This document shows, piece after piece, positions 16,970 through 25,706 of a DNA stretch of 64,000 bases. This DNA comes from Streptomyces sp. NK15101. Lineage in GTDB: Bacteria; Actinomycetota; Actinomycetes; Streptomycetales; Streptomycetaceae. The notes below the pieces were generated by a model, which was not told where the DNA came from, ran no database searches, and saw only the letters and a list, made by a program, of their open reading frames with translations. A program made the position numbers and the translations under genes. The DNA is taken from NCBI RefSeq assembly GCF_020400725.1, contig NZ_JAINVG010000008.1:113605-177604 (forward strand), written 5' to 3'. The first letter of the stretch is position 1. Each line of letters starts with the position of its first letter.

Positions 16970-17482
16970 ATGGAGACGAAGAACCCCGGACCCGCCCACG
17001 ACGCCGTCGACGCCATCGCCGACCAGTGGGCGGTCGTCCGCCCCGACCTCGACACCGTGCCCATGGCCGTCTTCGGGCGCATCTACCGGCTGTCCAACGC
17101 CATGCGGGGCAGGGTGGACAAGGCGTACGCGCCCTACGGCATGGCGCTCGGGGAGTTCGACGTGCTCGCGACGCTGCGCAGGTCCGGAGAGCCGTACACG
17201 CTCTCGCCGCGCGAGCTGACCGCCACGCTGATGATCACCACCGGCGGGATGACCGGCCGGCTGGACAAGCTGGAGAAGGCCGGGCTGCTCACCCGCAGCC
17301 CCGACCCGAACGACCGGCGCGGACTGCGGGTCACCCTCACCGAGCGCGGCAGGGAACTGGTGGACCAGGCCGTCGAGGCCGGCCTCGGGGAGCAGCGGGC
17401 CGCCCTGGAGGCCGCGCTCACCCAGGAGGAGGCGGACCAGCTGACGGGGCTGCTGCGGAAGCTGCTCGCGACGACGGCCTAG
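16970..17482 (+). CDS. MarR-family transcriptional regulator
   Basis: A 170-residue MarR regulator with the winged helix: LSPRELTATLMITTGGMTGRLDKLEKAGL is the recognition helix region (about residues 75-105), and SPDPNDRRGLRVTLTERGR is the conserved wing. Dimerisation helices are at both ends. I chose the ATG at 16970, with GAAGAGGAG ten bases upstream. Upstream in-frame codons from 16919 lack the usual GC bias. It is divergent from an EamA exporter gene, a common arrangement in which MarR represses the exporter until a ligand binds. Confidence 0.92.
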   Translation: METKNPGPAHDAVDAIADQWAVVRPDLDTVPMAVFGRIYRLSNAMRGRVDKAYAPYGMALGEFDVLATLRRSGEPYTLSPRELTATLMITTGGMTGRLDKLEKAGLLTRSPDPNDRRGLRVTLTERGRELVDQAVEAGLGEQRAALEAALTQEEADQLTGLLRKLLATTA

Positions 17483-17516
17483 GACCGGCGGGGAGGGGCC
17501 TCAGCGCTCGCGGGGC

Positions 17517-17586
17517 CCCGCGGCCGGGTGAAGGCCCTCGACGCACGCGAAGCCCGCGGCCGGGTGAAGGGCTTTGACGCACGCGA
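17517..17586. repeat. 34-base direct repeat, two copies
   Basis: Positions 17517-17550 and 17553-17586 match at 31 of 34 bases and lie head to tail in the gap between the MarR gene and the small membrane protein gene. Neither strand shows a convincing reading frame or ribosome binding site across them. They sit immediately before a long perfect hairpin. Confidence 0.7.
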
Positions 17587-17623
17587 GGGCGCCGCGCGGT
17601 ACCTCGTACCGCGCGGCGCCCTC
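17585..17623. terminator. Bidirectional terminator between convergent genes
   Basis: An 18-bp perfect stem (17585-17602 with 17606-17623) with a three-base CTC loop separates the plus-strand MarR gene from the minus-strand membrane protein gene. Confidence 0.85.
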
Positions 17624-17643
17624 GGCGAAGACCGATGAGGCGG

Positions 17644-17871
17644 TTACGCCTTCTTGGACTTGTCGAGCACCATCACCAGACCGGCGATCACCAGGAACAG
17701 CACCAGCGGCGCCGCCACGTACAGGCCGAGGGTCTCGACGACACTCAGCTTGGGGGCCGGGTCGTCGCCGTCGTCGCGGGTGTTCGCGAGCGCGGGGGAC
17801 GACATGAGCAGCATCATCAGCGTCGTACCAGCCGCGAGCGAGCCGGCGCGCAGAGCGTTCTTCTTGTCCAC
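17644..17871 (-). CDS. Small membrane protein of unknown function
   Basis: A 75-residue protein with an N-terminal hydrophobic segment that looks like a signal peptide or anchor (about residues 7-28, ending SSPALAN). An acidic loop containing TRDDGDDPAPK follows, then a second membrane helix (about 45-68) and a KSKKA cytoplasmic tail. The start is a GTG at 17871. There is no clear ribosome binding site in front, so a leaderless transcript is possible. Codon bias is normal for the genome. I do not recognise a functional family. It is read towards the MarR gene and ends before the 18-bp hairpin. Confidence 0.7.
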   Translation of the reverse strand: MDKKNALRAGSLAAGTTLMMLLMSSPALANTRDDGDDPAPKLSVVETLGLYVAAPLVLFLVIAGLVMVLDKSKKA

Positions 17872-17939
17872 GGTGCAAACGTAGCGAACCCCTGAACGGG
17901 CCGCGCGCCCGGGGTGCCGTACGGGCGTCCGGGAGCGGT

Positions 17940-20024
17940 TCACGCCCGGCCGGAGGCCTCCGTCCGGGCCCGGAGCTCGCGCAGCAGACCGTGCGCCCGG
18001 GGCGAGGCGGCGAGCCGTTCCAGGGTGAGCGGCTGGCCGTCCGGTCCCGCGAGCGGCAGCCGCCAGTTGGGGTACTGGTCCCAGGTGCCCGGCAGGTTCT
18101 GCGGTCTGCGGTCCCCCACCGCGTCCGGCAGCCAGACGCCGACCATCCGGGCCGGGGTGGCGAGCAGGAACCGGTGGACGGCCCTGATCTCGGCCTCCTC
18201 GTCCCCCGGCCCCTCCGGCAGCAGCCCCTTCCGCTCGAACACGTCCAGCCACTCGGCGGTCTCCGCCGCGGCCGCCGCCCGCTCGCGCTCCAGGTCGCCG
18301 GTGAGCAGCCCGAGCCGGTGCCGCAGGCCGATGTGCTCGCCGGAGAGCCGGGCGGCGGTGGAGGGCAGGTCGTGGGTGGTGGCGGTGGCGACGCACTCCG
18401 CGCGCCACTCCCCCGCGGGCAGCGGCCGGCCGGTGCCCGCCCAGTCCCGCTCGAACCAGAGCACGGAGGTCCCGAACACCCCGCGCCGGGCCAGCTCCTC
18501 CCGTACGCCCGGCTCGACCGTGCCGAGGTCCTCGCCGATGACGAGGGCGCCGGCGCGGTGCGCCTCCAGGACGAGGACCGCGAGCATCGCCTCGGCGTCG
18601 TACCGGACGTACGTGCCCTCGGTGGGCTCGCGGCCCTCCGGCACCCACCACAGCCGGAAGAGGCCCATCACGTGGTCGATGCGCAGCGCGCCCGCGTGGC
18701 GGAGGAGTTCGCGGAGGAGTCCCCGGTACGGGGCGTAGCCGGCGGCGGCGAGGGCGTCGGGCCGCCAGGGCGGCAGGCCCCAGTCCTGGCCCCGGGAGTT
18801 GAAGGCGTCGGGCGGGGCGCCGACCGACATGCCGGCCGCGAAGGCCTCCTGCTGGGCCCAGGTGTCCGAGCCCTCGGGGTGGACGCCGACCGCCAGGTCG
18901 TGGACGATCCCGACCTCCATGCCGGCCTCGCGGGCGGCCGCGGCGGCGTCGGCGAGCTGCCGGTCCGTCAGCCAGGCCAGCCGGCAGTGGAAGTCGACCC
19001 GGGCGGCCAGGGCGGGGTCGGTACACACGGCGGCCTCCGCGGTGCGCGGCGCGCGCAGCTCCTCGGGCCAGGTCCGCCAGTGGGGGCCGTGCCGCTCGGC
19101 GAGGGCCTGGTAGGTGGCGTGGTCCTCCAGTGCGCGGCCGCGTTCGGCGAGGAAGTCGTGGTAGTCGGCGCGGCGGCCGGGACCGAGCTCCACGGTGCCG
19201 AGCACCAGCTCCAGGGCCCGCCGCTTGACCTCCCAGACGGCGTCCCGGTCGATCAGGGCGCCCTTGTCGAGGACCCGTTCGCGCAGTTCGGCCGCCTCGG
19301 CGAGGATCCGGTCGAGCTCCTCGCGGCGCTCGGGCCCCACGAGGGCGTACTCGGGGATCTCCTCGATCCGCAGGTGGACGGGGTCCGGGAAGCGGCGCGA
19401 GGAGGGCCGGTACGGGGAGGGGTCGCCGGGCGCCCCGGGCACGCCCGCGTGCAGCGGGTTGACCTGGACGAACCCGGCGCCGTGCGCGCGGCCCGCCCAG
19501 GTGACGAGCTCCCGCAGGTCGCCGAGGTCGCCCATGCCCCAGGAGCGGGTGGAGAGCAGCGAGTACAGCTGGACGAGGAGTCCGTAGGAGCGCCGCCCGG
19601 GGCCGGGCACGCGCGCGGGGCTCACGATCAGGGTGCCGGTGGCGGCGCGTCCGTCGGGGGCCTGCGCCTCGACCGTGTGGACGCCGAGCGGCAGCCCGGA
19701 CCAGTCCCGGCCGGTGACGACGGCGCCGTCCTCGGTGGTGACGCGCAGGCGGGTGCCGGACGGCAGGTCCAGCGGGGGCCGTCCGGCCTCCCCGGGCCCG
19801 TCCTCGTCCCGGTGCAGGACCAGGGTCGGCGGCAGCAGGCGCTCGCGGCCGGCCCGTTCCGCCGCGTCCAGGGCGGCGGCGACCGCCTCGGGGGTGGCCG
19901 CGTCGACGCCCAGGGCGGCGAGGACGGCCACCACGGTGGCGTCCGGCACGGGCACGGTGACGCCTTCTGACGGGCTGTGAACAGTGGCGACGCCGTGACG
20001 GGCGGCGAGACGGGCCAGGGTCAC
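17940..20024 (-). CDS. malQ: 4-alpha-glucanotransferase (amylomaltase, GH77)
   Basis: A 694-residue cytoplasmic enzyme that moves alpha-1,4-glucan segments between maltodextrins. Catalytic residues are visible: nucleophile Asp450 in LRIDHVMGLFRLWW, acid/base Glu498 in VIGEDLGTV, and the stabilising Asp552 in THDLPST. The N-terminal 150 residues form the extra domain typical of actinobacterial MalQ, followed by SYGLLVQLYSLLS, where the catalytic barrel begins. The start is GTG at 20024 with GGAG six bases before it. A 66-codon ORF ends one base upstream, so the two are probably translationally coupled. It has no maltose transport genes beside it. Confidence 0.95.
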   Translation of the reverse strand: MTLARLAARHGVATVHSPSEGVTVPVPDATVVAVLAALGVDAATPEAVAAALDAAERAGRERLLPPTLVLHRDEDGPGEAGRPPLDLPSGTRLRVTTEDGAVVTGRDWSGLPLGVHTVEAQAPDGRAATGTLIVSPARVPGPGRRSYGLLVQLYSLLSTRSWGMGDLGDLRELVTWAGRAHGAGFVQVNPLHAGVPGAPGDPSPYRPSSRRFPDPVHLRIEEIPEYALVGPERREELDRILAEAAELRERVLDKGALIDRDAVWEVKRRALELVLGTVELGPGRRADYHDFLAERGRALEDHATYQALAERHGPHWRTWPEELRAPRTAEAAVCTDPALAARVDFHCRLAWLTDRQLADAAAAAREAGMEVGIVHDLAVGVHPEGSDTWAQQEAFAAGMSVGAPPDAFNSRGQDWGLPPWRPDALAAAGYAPYRGLLRELLRHAGALRIDHVMGLFRLWWVPEGREPTEGTYVRYDAEAMLAVLVLEAHRAGALVIGEDLGTVEPGVREELARRGVFGTSVLWFERDWAGTGRPLPAGEWRAECVATATTHDLPSTAARLSGEHIGLRHRLGLLTGDLERERAAAAAETAEWLDVFERKGLLPEGPGDEEAEIRAVHRFLLATPARMVGVWLPDAVGDRRPQNLPGTWDQYPNWRLPLAGPDGQPLTLERLAASPRAHGLLRELRARTEASGRA

Positions 20025-20025
20025 T

Positions 20026-20226
20026 TCACACTCCGGGGGACTCCGGGCCGCCCGCGCTGCCGGGGGCGGTGGGTTCGCTGGTCAGGGGTGCCGCCATGGC
20101 CAGCGGCGGCTCGCTGGTGAGGGGGGACGCGTCGGGCAGGGGCGGCTCGCTGGTGAGCGGTTCGCCGGCCGGCGCCGACTGCTGGGGAACGCGTATCCGT
20201 CCGAGGTGGCGGGCGGTCGTGGTCAC
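20026..20226 (-). CDS. Small repetitive ORF coupled to malQ
   Basis: A 66-residue reading frame starting at GTG (20226) with a good GGGAGA ribosome binding site six bases upstream, ending one base before the malQ start. The sequence after residue 18 consists of three imperfect repeats built on PLTSEPPLP, so it is Pro/Ser/Glu-rich, hydrophilic and probably disordered. No membrane segment or known domain is visible. Placement and start signals argue that it is translated. It could serve to couple malQ translation or be a small protein in its own right. Confidence is limited because tandem repeats in GC-rich DNA can keep frames open by chance. Confidence 0.5.
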   Translation of the reverse strand: MTTTARHLGRIRVPQQSAPAGEPLTSEPPLPDASPLTSEPPLAMAAPLTSEPTAPGSAGGPESPGV

Positions 20227-20462
20227 GGGGGTCTCCCGATTCGTCTCGACAGGTTCGACCTGGGCAATGACAGAGCCCTACCCAGCGCACCTCGTTTTAC
20301 CGGCGGAACGCGGCGAAATGACGTCACCTCGCCGACGGCTCGCCGGGCAAAGCCGACACATCGGCCACGCGCATTGACACCCCTGTGCGACGGGTGGTGG
20401 GCTCGTGACCCACTCGTGACCAACCGGCGGAGCCGCCGGGGCCGGCCGAAGGGAGACCATCC

Positions 20463-23400
20463 GTGCACCTCGGGCGCAGCAAGCGCACCGCGACGGCCGT
20501 CGCCGCCGCCGTCATCGGCGGCCTCCTCGGCGGCGCGGTGCCGGGCTCGGCGCAGGCGGTCCCGACGGCCCCCGCGACCCCGACGGCACCGGCGGCCCCC
20601 GCCGCCCCGGCGGCTCCCGGCGCCCCGCCGTCCCCGTCCCGCACCGCCCCCGCACCGCCCCCGACGGGCGCCGCCGGCTCGGCCGCGCCCGCCGTCTGGC
20701 CCCGGCCGCAGTCCCTGACCGCCGCCGGGCCCTCGGTACGCCTCGGGGACGAGGTGACGCTGCTCGCGGACGCCGACGCCGATCCGTACGCCCTCGCCGC
20801 CCTGCGCGAACTGCTGCGGGCCGCCGGGGTGCGGACCGTCCACACCGGCCTGCCGGGCCGGGGCCCGGTCCTGCGGGCCGCCGGGCCCTCCGGCGAGGGC
20901 GCGGAGGAGGCCCTGACCGCCCTGCGCGTCCCCGAGCGGCTCGATCTGCCGCGCGGCGGCTACCGGCTCGCGACGGGCCGCTTCCAGGGCCGGGACACCG
21001 TCGTCCTGGACGGCGTCGGCGAGGACGGCCTGTTCCACGCCGTGCAGACGCTGCGTCAGCTCCTCGGCACCGGCCGGGAGATCCCCGGCGTCGTCGTCCG
21101 CGACTGGCCCGGCACGGCCGAGCGCGGCATCACCGAAGGCTTCTACGGCCGCCCCTGGACCCTGGAGCAGCGGCTCGCCCAGCTGGACTTCCTGGGCCGG
21201 ACCAAGCAGAACCGCTATCTGTACGCGCCCGGGGACGACTCGTACCGCCAGGCGCAGTGGCGCGAGCCCTACCCGGCCGCGCAGCGGGACGAGTTCCGCG
21301 CGCTCGCCGCGCGGGCCCGCGCGAACCACGTGACGCTCGGCTGGGCCGTGGCGCCCGCCCAGTCCATGTGCCTGGCCTCGGACGACGACGTGACGGCGCT
21401 GACGCGGAAGCTGGACGCGATGTGGGAGCTCGGGGTGCGCTCCTTCCAGCTCCAGTTCCAGGACGCCTCCTACGACGAGTGGCACTGCGACCGGGACGCC
21501 GACGCCTTCGGGCGCGGCCCGGAGGCCGCGGCCACCGCCCACGCGCGCGTGGCGAACGCCGTCGCCCGGCGCCTCGCCGAGCGGCACCCGGACGCCGAGC
21601 CGCTCACCGTGATGCCGACGGAGTACTACCAGGACGGCGCGAGCGCGTACCGGACGAAGCTCGCCGAGGCGCTCGACGCGGACGTGCGGGTGGCGTGGAC
21701 GGGCGTCGGCGTCGTCCCGCGCACGATCACCGGCGGCGAACTGGCGGGGGCGCGCGAGGCGCTCGGCGGCCACCCGCTGGTCACCATGGACAACTACCCG
21801 GTCAACGACTACGCCCAGGACCGGCTCTTCCTCGGCCCCGCCACGGGCCGGGAGCCGGCCGTGGCCGCCGGTTCCGCCGCCTTCCTCGCGCACGCCATGG
21901 AGCAGCCCGCGGCCTCCCGCGTCCCGCTCTTCACCACCGCCGACTACGCCTGGAACCCGAGGGGCTACCGGCCCCAGGAGTCCTGGCGGGCGGCGGTGGA
22001 CGACCTGGCGGGGCCGGACCCCGCCGCCCGAGAGGCGCTGCGCGCGCTCGCCGGGAACGGCTCCTCGTCGATCCTCGCCCCGTCGGGCGAGTCGGCCTAT
22101 CTGAAGCCGCTCCTGGCGGCCTTCTGGGCGTCCCGCACGGGCACCGGCACGGCCGCGCGGGAGAAGGCGGCGCGCGAGCTGCGGGCCGCGTTCACCGTGA
22201 TGCGCCACGCCCCCGAAGGGCTCGCGGCCACGGCCGACGGCACCTTCGACGACGAGACGGGCCCCTGGCTGGAGCAGCTCTCCCGGTACGGCCGGGCGGG
22301 CGAGACGGCGGTCGACATGCTCCTCGCCCAGGCGCGCGGCGACGGCGCGGCGGCCTGGCGGGCGCAGCTGGACCTGGAAGGGCAGCGCAAGGAGCTGAAG
22401 GCGAGCCGGGTGACGGTCGGCCCGGGGGTCCTCGATCCGTTCCTCACGCGCGCGGTGGCGGAGTCCGCGGCCTGGACCGGCGCCGACCGGGCCCCGGCGG
22501 CCCGGGCCGACCGCGCCCCCGGCTCGTACACCGTGCGGCTCGACCGGACCCGGTCCGTGGAGGCCCTGACGGTCATGACCGAGCCGGCCGGGGCCGCCGG
22601 CCGGGGGGACGCGCGCGTGGAGGCGCACGTCCCGGGCGAGGGCTGGCGGCCGCTCGGCCCGCTGTCGGCGTCCGGGTGGACGCAGACCGAACTGAAGGGG
22701 CTGGCGGCGGACGCGCTGCGGGTCGTGTGGAGCGGCGACGGTCCGGCGCCCGAGGTGCGCTCGCTCGTGCCGTGGTTCGCGGACGGCCCGCGCGCCGGCC
22801 TCGAACTCGCCCGGACCGAGACGGACGCGGAGATCGGCGGCCCGGCGCAGCGGGTGGACGTGGAGTTGACGGGCCGGCGGGCGGGCGAGGTGCGCGGGGC
22901 GCTGACGGCGAAGGCACCGAAGGGGATCGTGGTGCGGCTGCCGGAGCAGGTCGTGGTGGAGCGCGGCGCGCGGACCGGCGTCCCGCTGGAGGTGTCGGTG
23001 GCGGCGGGCGTGCCGGCCGGGTCGTACCGGGTGCCGGTGTCCTTCGCGGGCGAGGAACGGATCCTGACGGTGCGGGCCTTCCCCCGGACGGCGGGCCGGG
23101 ACCTGGCGCGGACGGCGACGGCCTCCTCCTCGGGCGACGAGACCCCGGACTTCCCGGCCTCCTCGGCGGTGGACGGCGACCCGGCGACCCGTTGGTCCTC
23201 CCCGGCGGAGGACGGCGCCTGGTGGCAGCTGGAGCTGCCCGAGCCGGCCCGGATAGGGCAGGTGGTGCTGCACTGGCAGGACGCGTACGCCTCCCGCTAC
23301 CGGGTCCAGGTGTCCGCCGACGGGCGGGTCTGGCGGACGGCGGCGACCGTCGCGGACGGCAGGGGCGGCCGGGAGTCGGTCCGGATGGACGCGGCGGACA

Positions 23401-23588
23401 CCCGTTTCCTGCGGGTCCAGGGGGAGACCCGGGCGACCCGCTTCGGCTACTCGCTCTGGTCGGTGGAGACGTATGCCGTGGCCCCGCAGGAGAAGCCGGA
23501 GACGCCGGAGGAGCCGGAGGCACCGGCGGCGCCGGAAGCACCGGCGGCGCCGTCCGAGGGCACGCCGGAGGAGCGGCCCGCACCCTGA
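20463..23588 (+). CDS. Secreted beta-N-acetylglucosaminidase-domain protein (GH84-like) with discoidin-type C terminus
   Basis: A 1,041-residue exported protein. A signal peptide (about residues 1-33) leads into a long Ala/Pro-rich stretch. A GH20-type N-terminal fold (about 75-210) precedes an NAGidase barrel (about 215-520) opening RGITEGFYGRPW. A sugar-binding-like region and an NEW3-like beta domain follow, then an F5/8 type C (discoidin) domain (about 870-1010) with SSAVDGDPATRWSS and a Pro/Glu-rich tail. GH84 enzymes release N-acetylglucosamine from glycans. The catalytic motif, usually an Asp-Asp pair, reads LQFQDASYDEW here, so only one Asp is at that point. The start is GTG at 20463 after GGGAG. 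It stands alone, although the csn locus nearby also concerns amino sugars. Confidence 0.85.
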   Translation: MHLGRSKRTATAVAAAVIGGLLGGAVPGSAQAVPTAPATPTAPAAPAAPAAPGAPPSPSRTAPAPPPTGAAGSAAPAVWPRPQSLTAAGPSVRLGDEVTLLADADADPYALAALRELLRAAGVRTVHTGLPGRGPVLRAAGPSGEGAEEALTALRVPERLDLPRGGYRLATGRFQGRDTVVLDGVGEDGLFHAVQTLRQLLGTGREIPGVVVRDWPGTAERGITEGFYGRPWTLEQRLAQLDFLGRTKQNRYLYAPGDDSYRQAQWREPYPAAQRDEFRALAARARANHVTLGWAVAPAQSMCLASDDDVTALTRKLDAMWELGVRSFQLQFQDASYDEWHCDRDADAFGRGPEAAATAHARVANAVARRLAERHPDAEPLTVMPTEYYQDGASAYRTKLAEALDADVRVAWTGVGVVPRTITGGELAGAREALGGHPLVTMDNYPVNDYAQDRLFLGPATGREPAVAAGSAAFLAHAMEQPAASRVPLFTTADYAWNPRGYRPQESWRAAVDDLAGPDPAAREALRALAGNGSSSILAPSGESAYLKPLLAAFWASRTGTGTAAREKAARELRAAFTVMRHAPEGLAATADGTFDDETGPWLEQLSRYGRAGETAVDMLLAQARGDGAAAWRAQLDLEGQRKELKASRVTVGPGVLDPFLTRAVAESAAWTGADRAPAARADRAPGSYTVRLDRTRSVEALTVMTEPAGAAGRGDARVEAHVPGEGWRPLGPLSASGWTQTELKGLAADALRVVWSGDGPAPEVRSLVPWFADGPRAGLELARTETDAEIGGPAQRVDVELTGRRAGEVRGALTAKAPKGIVVRLPEQVVVERGARTGVPLEVSVAAGVPAGSYRVPVSFAGEERILTVRAFPRTAGRDLARTATASSSGDETPDFPASSAVDGDPATRWSSPAEDGAWWQLELPEPARIGQVVLHWQDAYASRYRVQVSADGRVWRTAATVADGRGGRESVRMDAADTRFLRVQGETRATRFGYSLWSVETYAVAPQEKPETPEEPEAPAAPEAPAAPSEGTPEERPAP

Positions 23589-23646
23589 GGTGCGCGCCGC
23601 TCCGTTCCGTACCGGAGAAAGCCCCCGCGTACGCGAAGGGCCCGGT

Positions 23647-24210
23647 TCAACCCGTCGTCAGCGCCCTCGCGGGGGCGTCCGCGACGGAGTCGATCCGGGC
23701 CATCACGTCCACGGCGCCGTACGGCTCCAGGTACGGCAGCCAGCGGGGGTCCCGGTGGCCGGTCCCGATGATCCGCCAGGCCAGGCCGGTCGGCGGGGCG
23801 GGTTGGTGCCGCAGCCGCCAGCCCAGCTCGCGCAGGTGCCGGTCGGCCTTGACGTGGTTGCAGCGGCGGCAGGCCGCCACCACGTTCTCCCAGGCGTGGG
23901 TGCCCCCTCGGCTGCGCGGGACGACGTGGTCGACGCTGGTGGCGACGGCCCCGCAGTACGCGCAGCGCCCGCCGTCGCGCGCGAAGAGCGCTCTGCGGGT
24001 CAAGGGAACGGGCCCCCGGTAGGGGACCCGCACGAAGCGCTTCAGTCGCACCACACTGGGAGCGGGGAGGACTTGGGTCTCGCTGTGCAGGAAGGCGCCG
24101 GACTCCTCGAGACAGAGAGCCTTGTTCTCCAGTACGAGGACGAGTGCGCGGCGGAGCGGTACGACGCCGAGCGGCTCGTACGACGCGTTGAGGACCAGGA
24201 CGTGCGGCAC
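23647..24210 (-). CDS. HNH endonuclease-domain protein
   Basis: A 187-residue protein of the common actinobacterial HNH type. The N terminus VLVLNASYEPLGVVPLRRAL is conserved in the group. The nuclease core (about residues 90-140) has CAYCG, the catalytic DHVVPRSRGG, an Asn in WENVVAACRRCN, and the second Cys pair, giving a zinc-bound beta-beta-alpha metal finger. The cellular role is unknown. It is likely a housekeeping nuclease rather than a restriction enzyme, since no methylase is nearby. The start is ATG at 24210. It is divergent from the MscS channel gene and convergent with the GH84 gene. Confidence 0.88.
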   Translation of the reverse strand: MPHVLVLNASYEPLGVVPLRRALVLVLENKALCLEESGAFLHSETQVLPAPSVVRLKRFVRVPYRGPVPLTRRALFARDGGRCAYCGAVATSVDHVVPRSRGGTHAWENVVAACRRCNHVKADRHLRELGWRLRHQPAPPTGLAWRIIGTGHRDPRWLPYLEPYGAVDVMARIDSVADAPARALTTG

Positions 24211-24466
24211 GGATGCCTCCTATGACGCCGGCGGCGCGTGGCTCGCGCCGGGACGAACTGCTCTCAGTCTCTCCTCATGCCTGGTCGCGGCGCCACCACG
24301 TACCGGTATCGGGGTGGCGGCCCCGGGGTGTTCTCGACCACATCGGCATCTCTCCCCGGTATGTGCCCAGGTGAGGTCGGTCTCTCCCTCGAACAGGGCT
24401 ACGGGACCACGTCCGACGCCCCGTTACTGTGGATGGCCTGCGTACGCGATGCCTGGAGGTTGTCCC

Positions 24467-25525
24467 GTGTCCTGGTCCGCCCTGGCGGCTGCCACCGAAC
24501 CCGAACCGATGCCGGTGACCCTGGACGAGGCCGCGCAGAAGGCCACGAACGCGGCGAGCTGGGTGGAGGAGAACTGGTCCACCTGGCTGAACACCGGACT
24601 GCGCATCCTGCTGATCCTGCTGGTCGCGCTGCTGCTCCGGATGGCCGTGCGGCGGGCCCTGACGAAGCTGATCGAGCGGATGAACCGCTCGGCGCAGGCG
24701 GTGGAGGGGACGGCGCTCGGCGGCCTCCTGGTCAACACCGAGCGGCGGCGGCAGCGCTCGGAGGCGATCGGGTCGGTGCTCCGCTCGGTGGCGTCCTTCC
24801 TGATCCTGGGCACGGCCGGGCTGATGATCCTCGGCGCCTTCAAGATCGACCTGGCGCCGCTGCTCGCCTCGGCGGGTGTGGCCGGCGTGGCGATCGGTTT
24901 CGGCGCGCGGAACCTGGTGACGGACTTCCTGTCCGGTGTCTTCATGATCCTCGAGGACCAGTACGGCGTCGGCGACTCGGTCGACGCGGGCGTGGCCTCC
25001 GGCGAGGTCGTCGAGGTGGGCCTGCGGGTGACCAAGCTGCGCGGGGCGGACGGCGAGATCTGGTACGTGCGCAACGGCGAGATCAAGCGGATAGGGAACC
25101 TCAGCCAGGGCTGGGCGACGGCCGGCGTGGACGTCACCGTCCGGCCGACGGAGGACCTGGACAAGGTGCGGGCCGTGATCGCCGAGGCGGGCGACGCCAT
25201 GGCGAAGGAGGAGCCCTGGAACGAGCGCCTCTGGGGTCCTGTGGAGGTGCTCGGTCTGAGCGAGGTGCTGCTGGACTCGATGACGGTCCGGGTCTCGGCG
25301 AAGACGATGCCGGGGAAGTCGCTCGGCGTGGAGCGCGAGCTGCGCTGGCGCATCAAGCGGGGTCTGGACGAGGCCGGGATCCGGATCGTCGGCGGGGTTC
25401 CGGCGCAGCCCGAGGAGACGGCGGCCGACCCGACGGCCGGGATGGCGGCTCCGTCGGTGTTCGCCTCGACGACCTCGCCGCAGTCGGCGGCGGCGACCCC
25501 GCTGCCGAAGGACCTCTCCAAGTAG
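24467..25525 (+). CDS. Small-conductance mechanosensitive channel (MscS family)
   Basis: A 352-residue inner-membrane channel that opens on membrane tension. A periplasm-facing N terminus and a first helix (about residues 38-60) are followed by a second and a pore helix region containing LLASAGVAGVAIGFGARNLVTDFLSG, split by the conserved GFGAQN-like motif. The beta domain has LEDQYGVGDSVDAG and LRGADGEIWYVRNGEI. The start is GTG at 24467, with GGAGG seven bases before it. A reading from further upstream would cover DNA with poor codon bias. A hairpin follows the gene. Confidence 0.93.
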   Translation: MSWSALAAATEPEPMPVTLDEAAQKATNAASWVEENWSTWLNTGLRILLILLVALLLRMAVRRALTKLIERMNRSAQAVEGTALGGLLVNTERRRQRSEAIGSVLRSVASFLILGTAGLMILGAFKIDLAPLLASAGVAGVAIGFGARNLVTDFLSGVFMILEDQYGVGDSVDAGVASGEVVEVGLRVTKLRGADGEIWYVRNGEIKRIGNLSQGWATAGVDVTVRPTEDLDKVRAVIAEAGDAMAKEEPWNERLWGPVEVLGLSEVLLDSMTVRVSAKTMPGKSLGVERELRWRIKRGLDEAGIRIVGGVPAQPEETAADPTAGMAAPSVFASTTSPQSAAATPLPKDLSK

Positions 25526-25541
25526 CCCCTTCACGGGCCGT

Positions 25542-25584
25542 ACGCCCCCGCAGGTAACGCTTCGGCCGCCTTCGGGGGCGTTTC
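25542..25584 (+). terminator. Hairpin terminator after the MscS gene
   Basis: ACGCCCCCG (25542-25550) pairs with CGGGGGCGT (25573-25581) around a loop that can fold further, followed by TT. Confidence 0.65.
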
Positions 25585-25596
25585 GCGCTCCCGGTA

Positions 25597-25625
25597 TTGA
25601 CGCCCTCGTGACGGCCGCCTTACCT
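25597..25625 (+). promoter_or_regulatory. Promoter of the csn operon
   Basis: TTGACG (25597-25602) and TTACCT (25620-25625) are separated by exactly 17 bases, a good match to the main sigma factor consensus. The start of transcription would fall near 25632, just before the palindrome at 25640-25654. Confidence 0.65.
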
Positions 25626-25639
25626 TCCTCCCAACCGAA

Positions 25640-25654
25640 TAGGAAACTTTCCTA
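25640..25654. promoter_or_regulatory. CsnR operator palindrome
   Basis: The 15-base sequence TAGGAAACTTTCCTA is a perfect palindrome around a central C. Its core AGGAAANTTTCCT agrees with the site I recall for the ROK repressor CsnR in Streptomyces. It lies about ten bases after the predicted transcription start, where a bound repressor would block transcription of csnR and the genes after it. Confidence 0.8.
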
Positions 25655-25706
25655 ACAGTGCCCCCGCGGGTACTGCAGCCACCGTACGAGGGCAGGTGCG
25701 AGTCCC

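Noticed and set aside
23647..24210. HNH protein as part of a restriction or defence system
   Set aside because: No methyltransferase, helicase or other defence gene is adjacent, and the N terminus matches a widespread housekeeping actinobacterial group.
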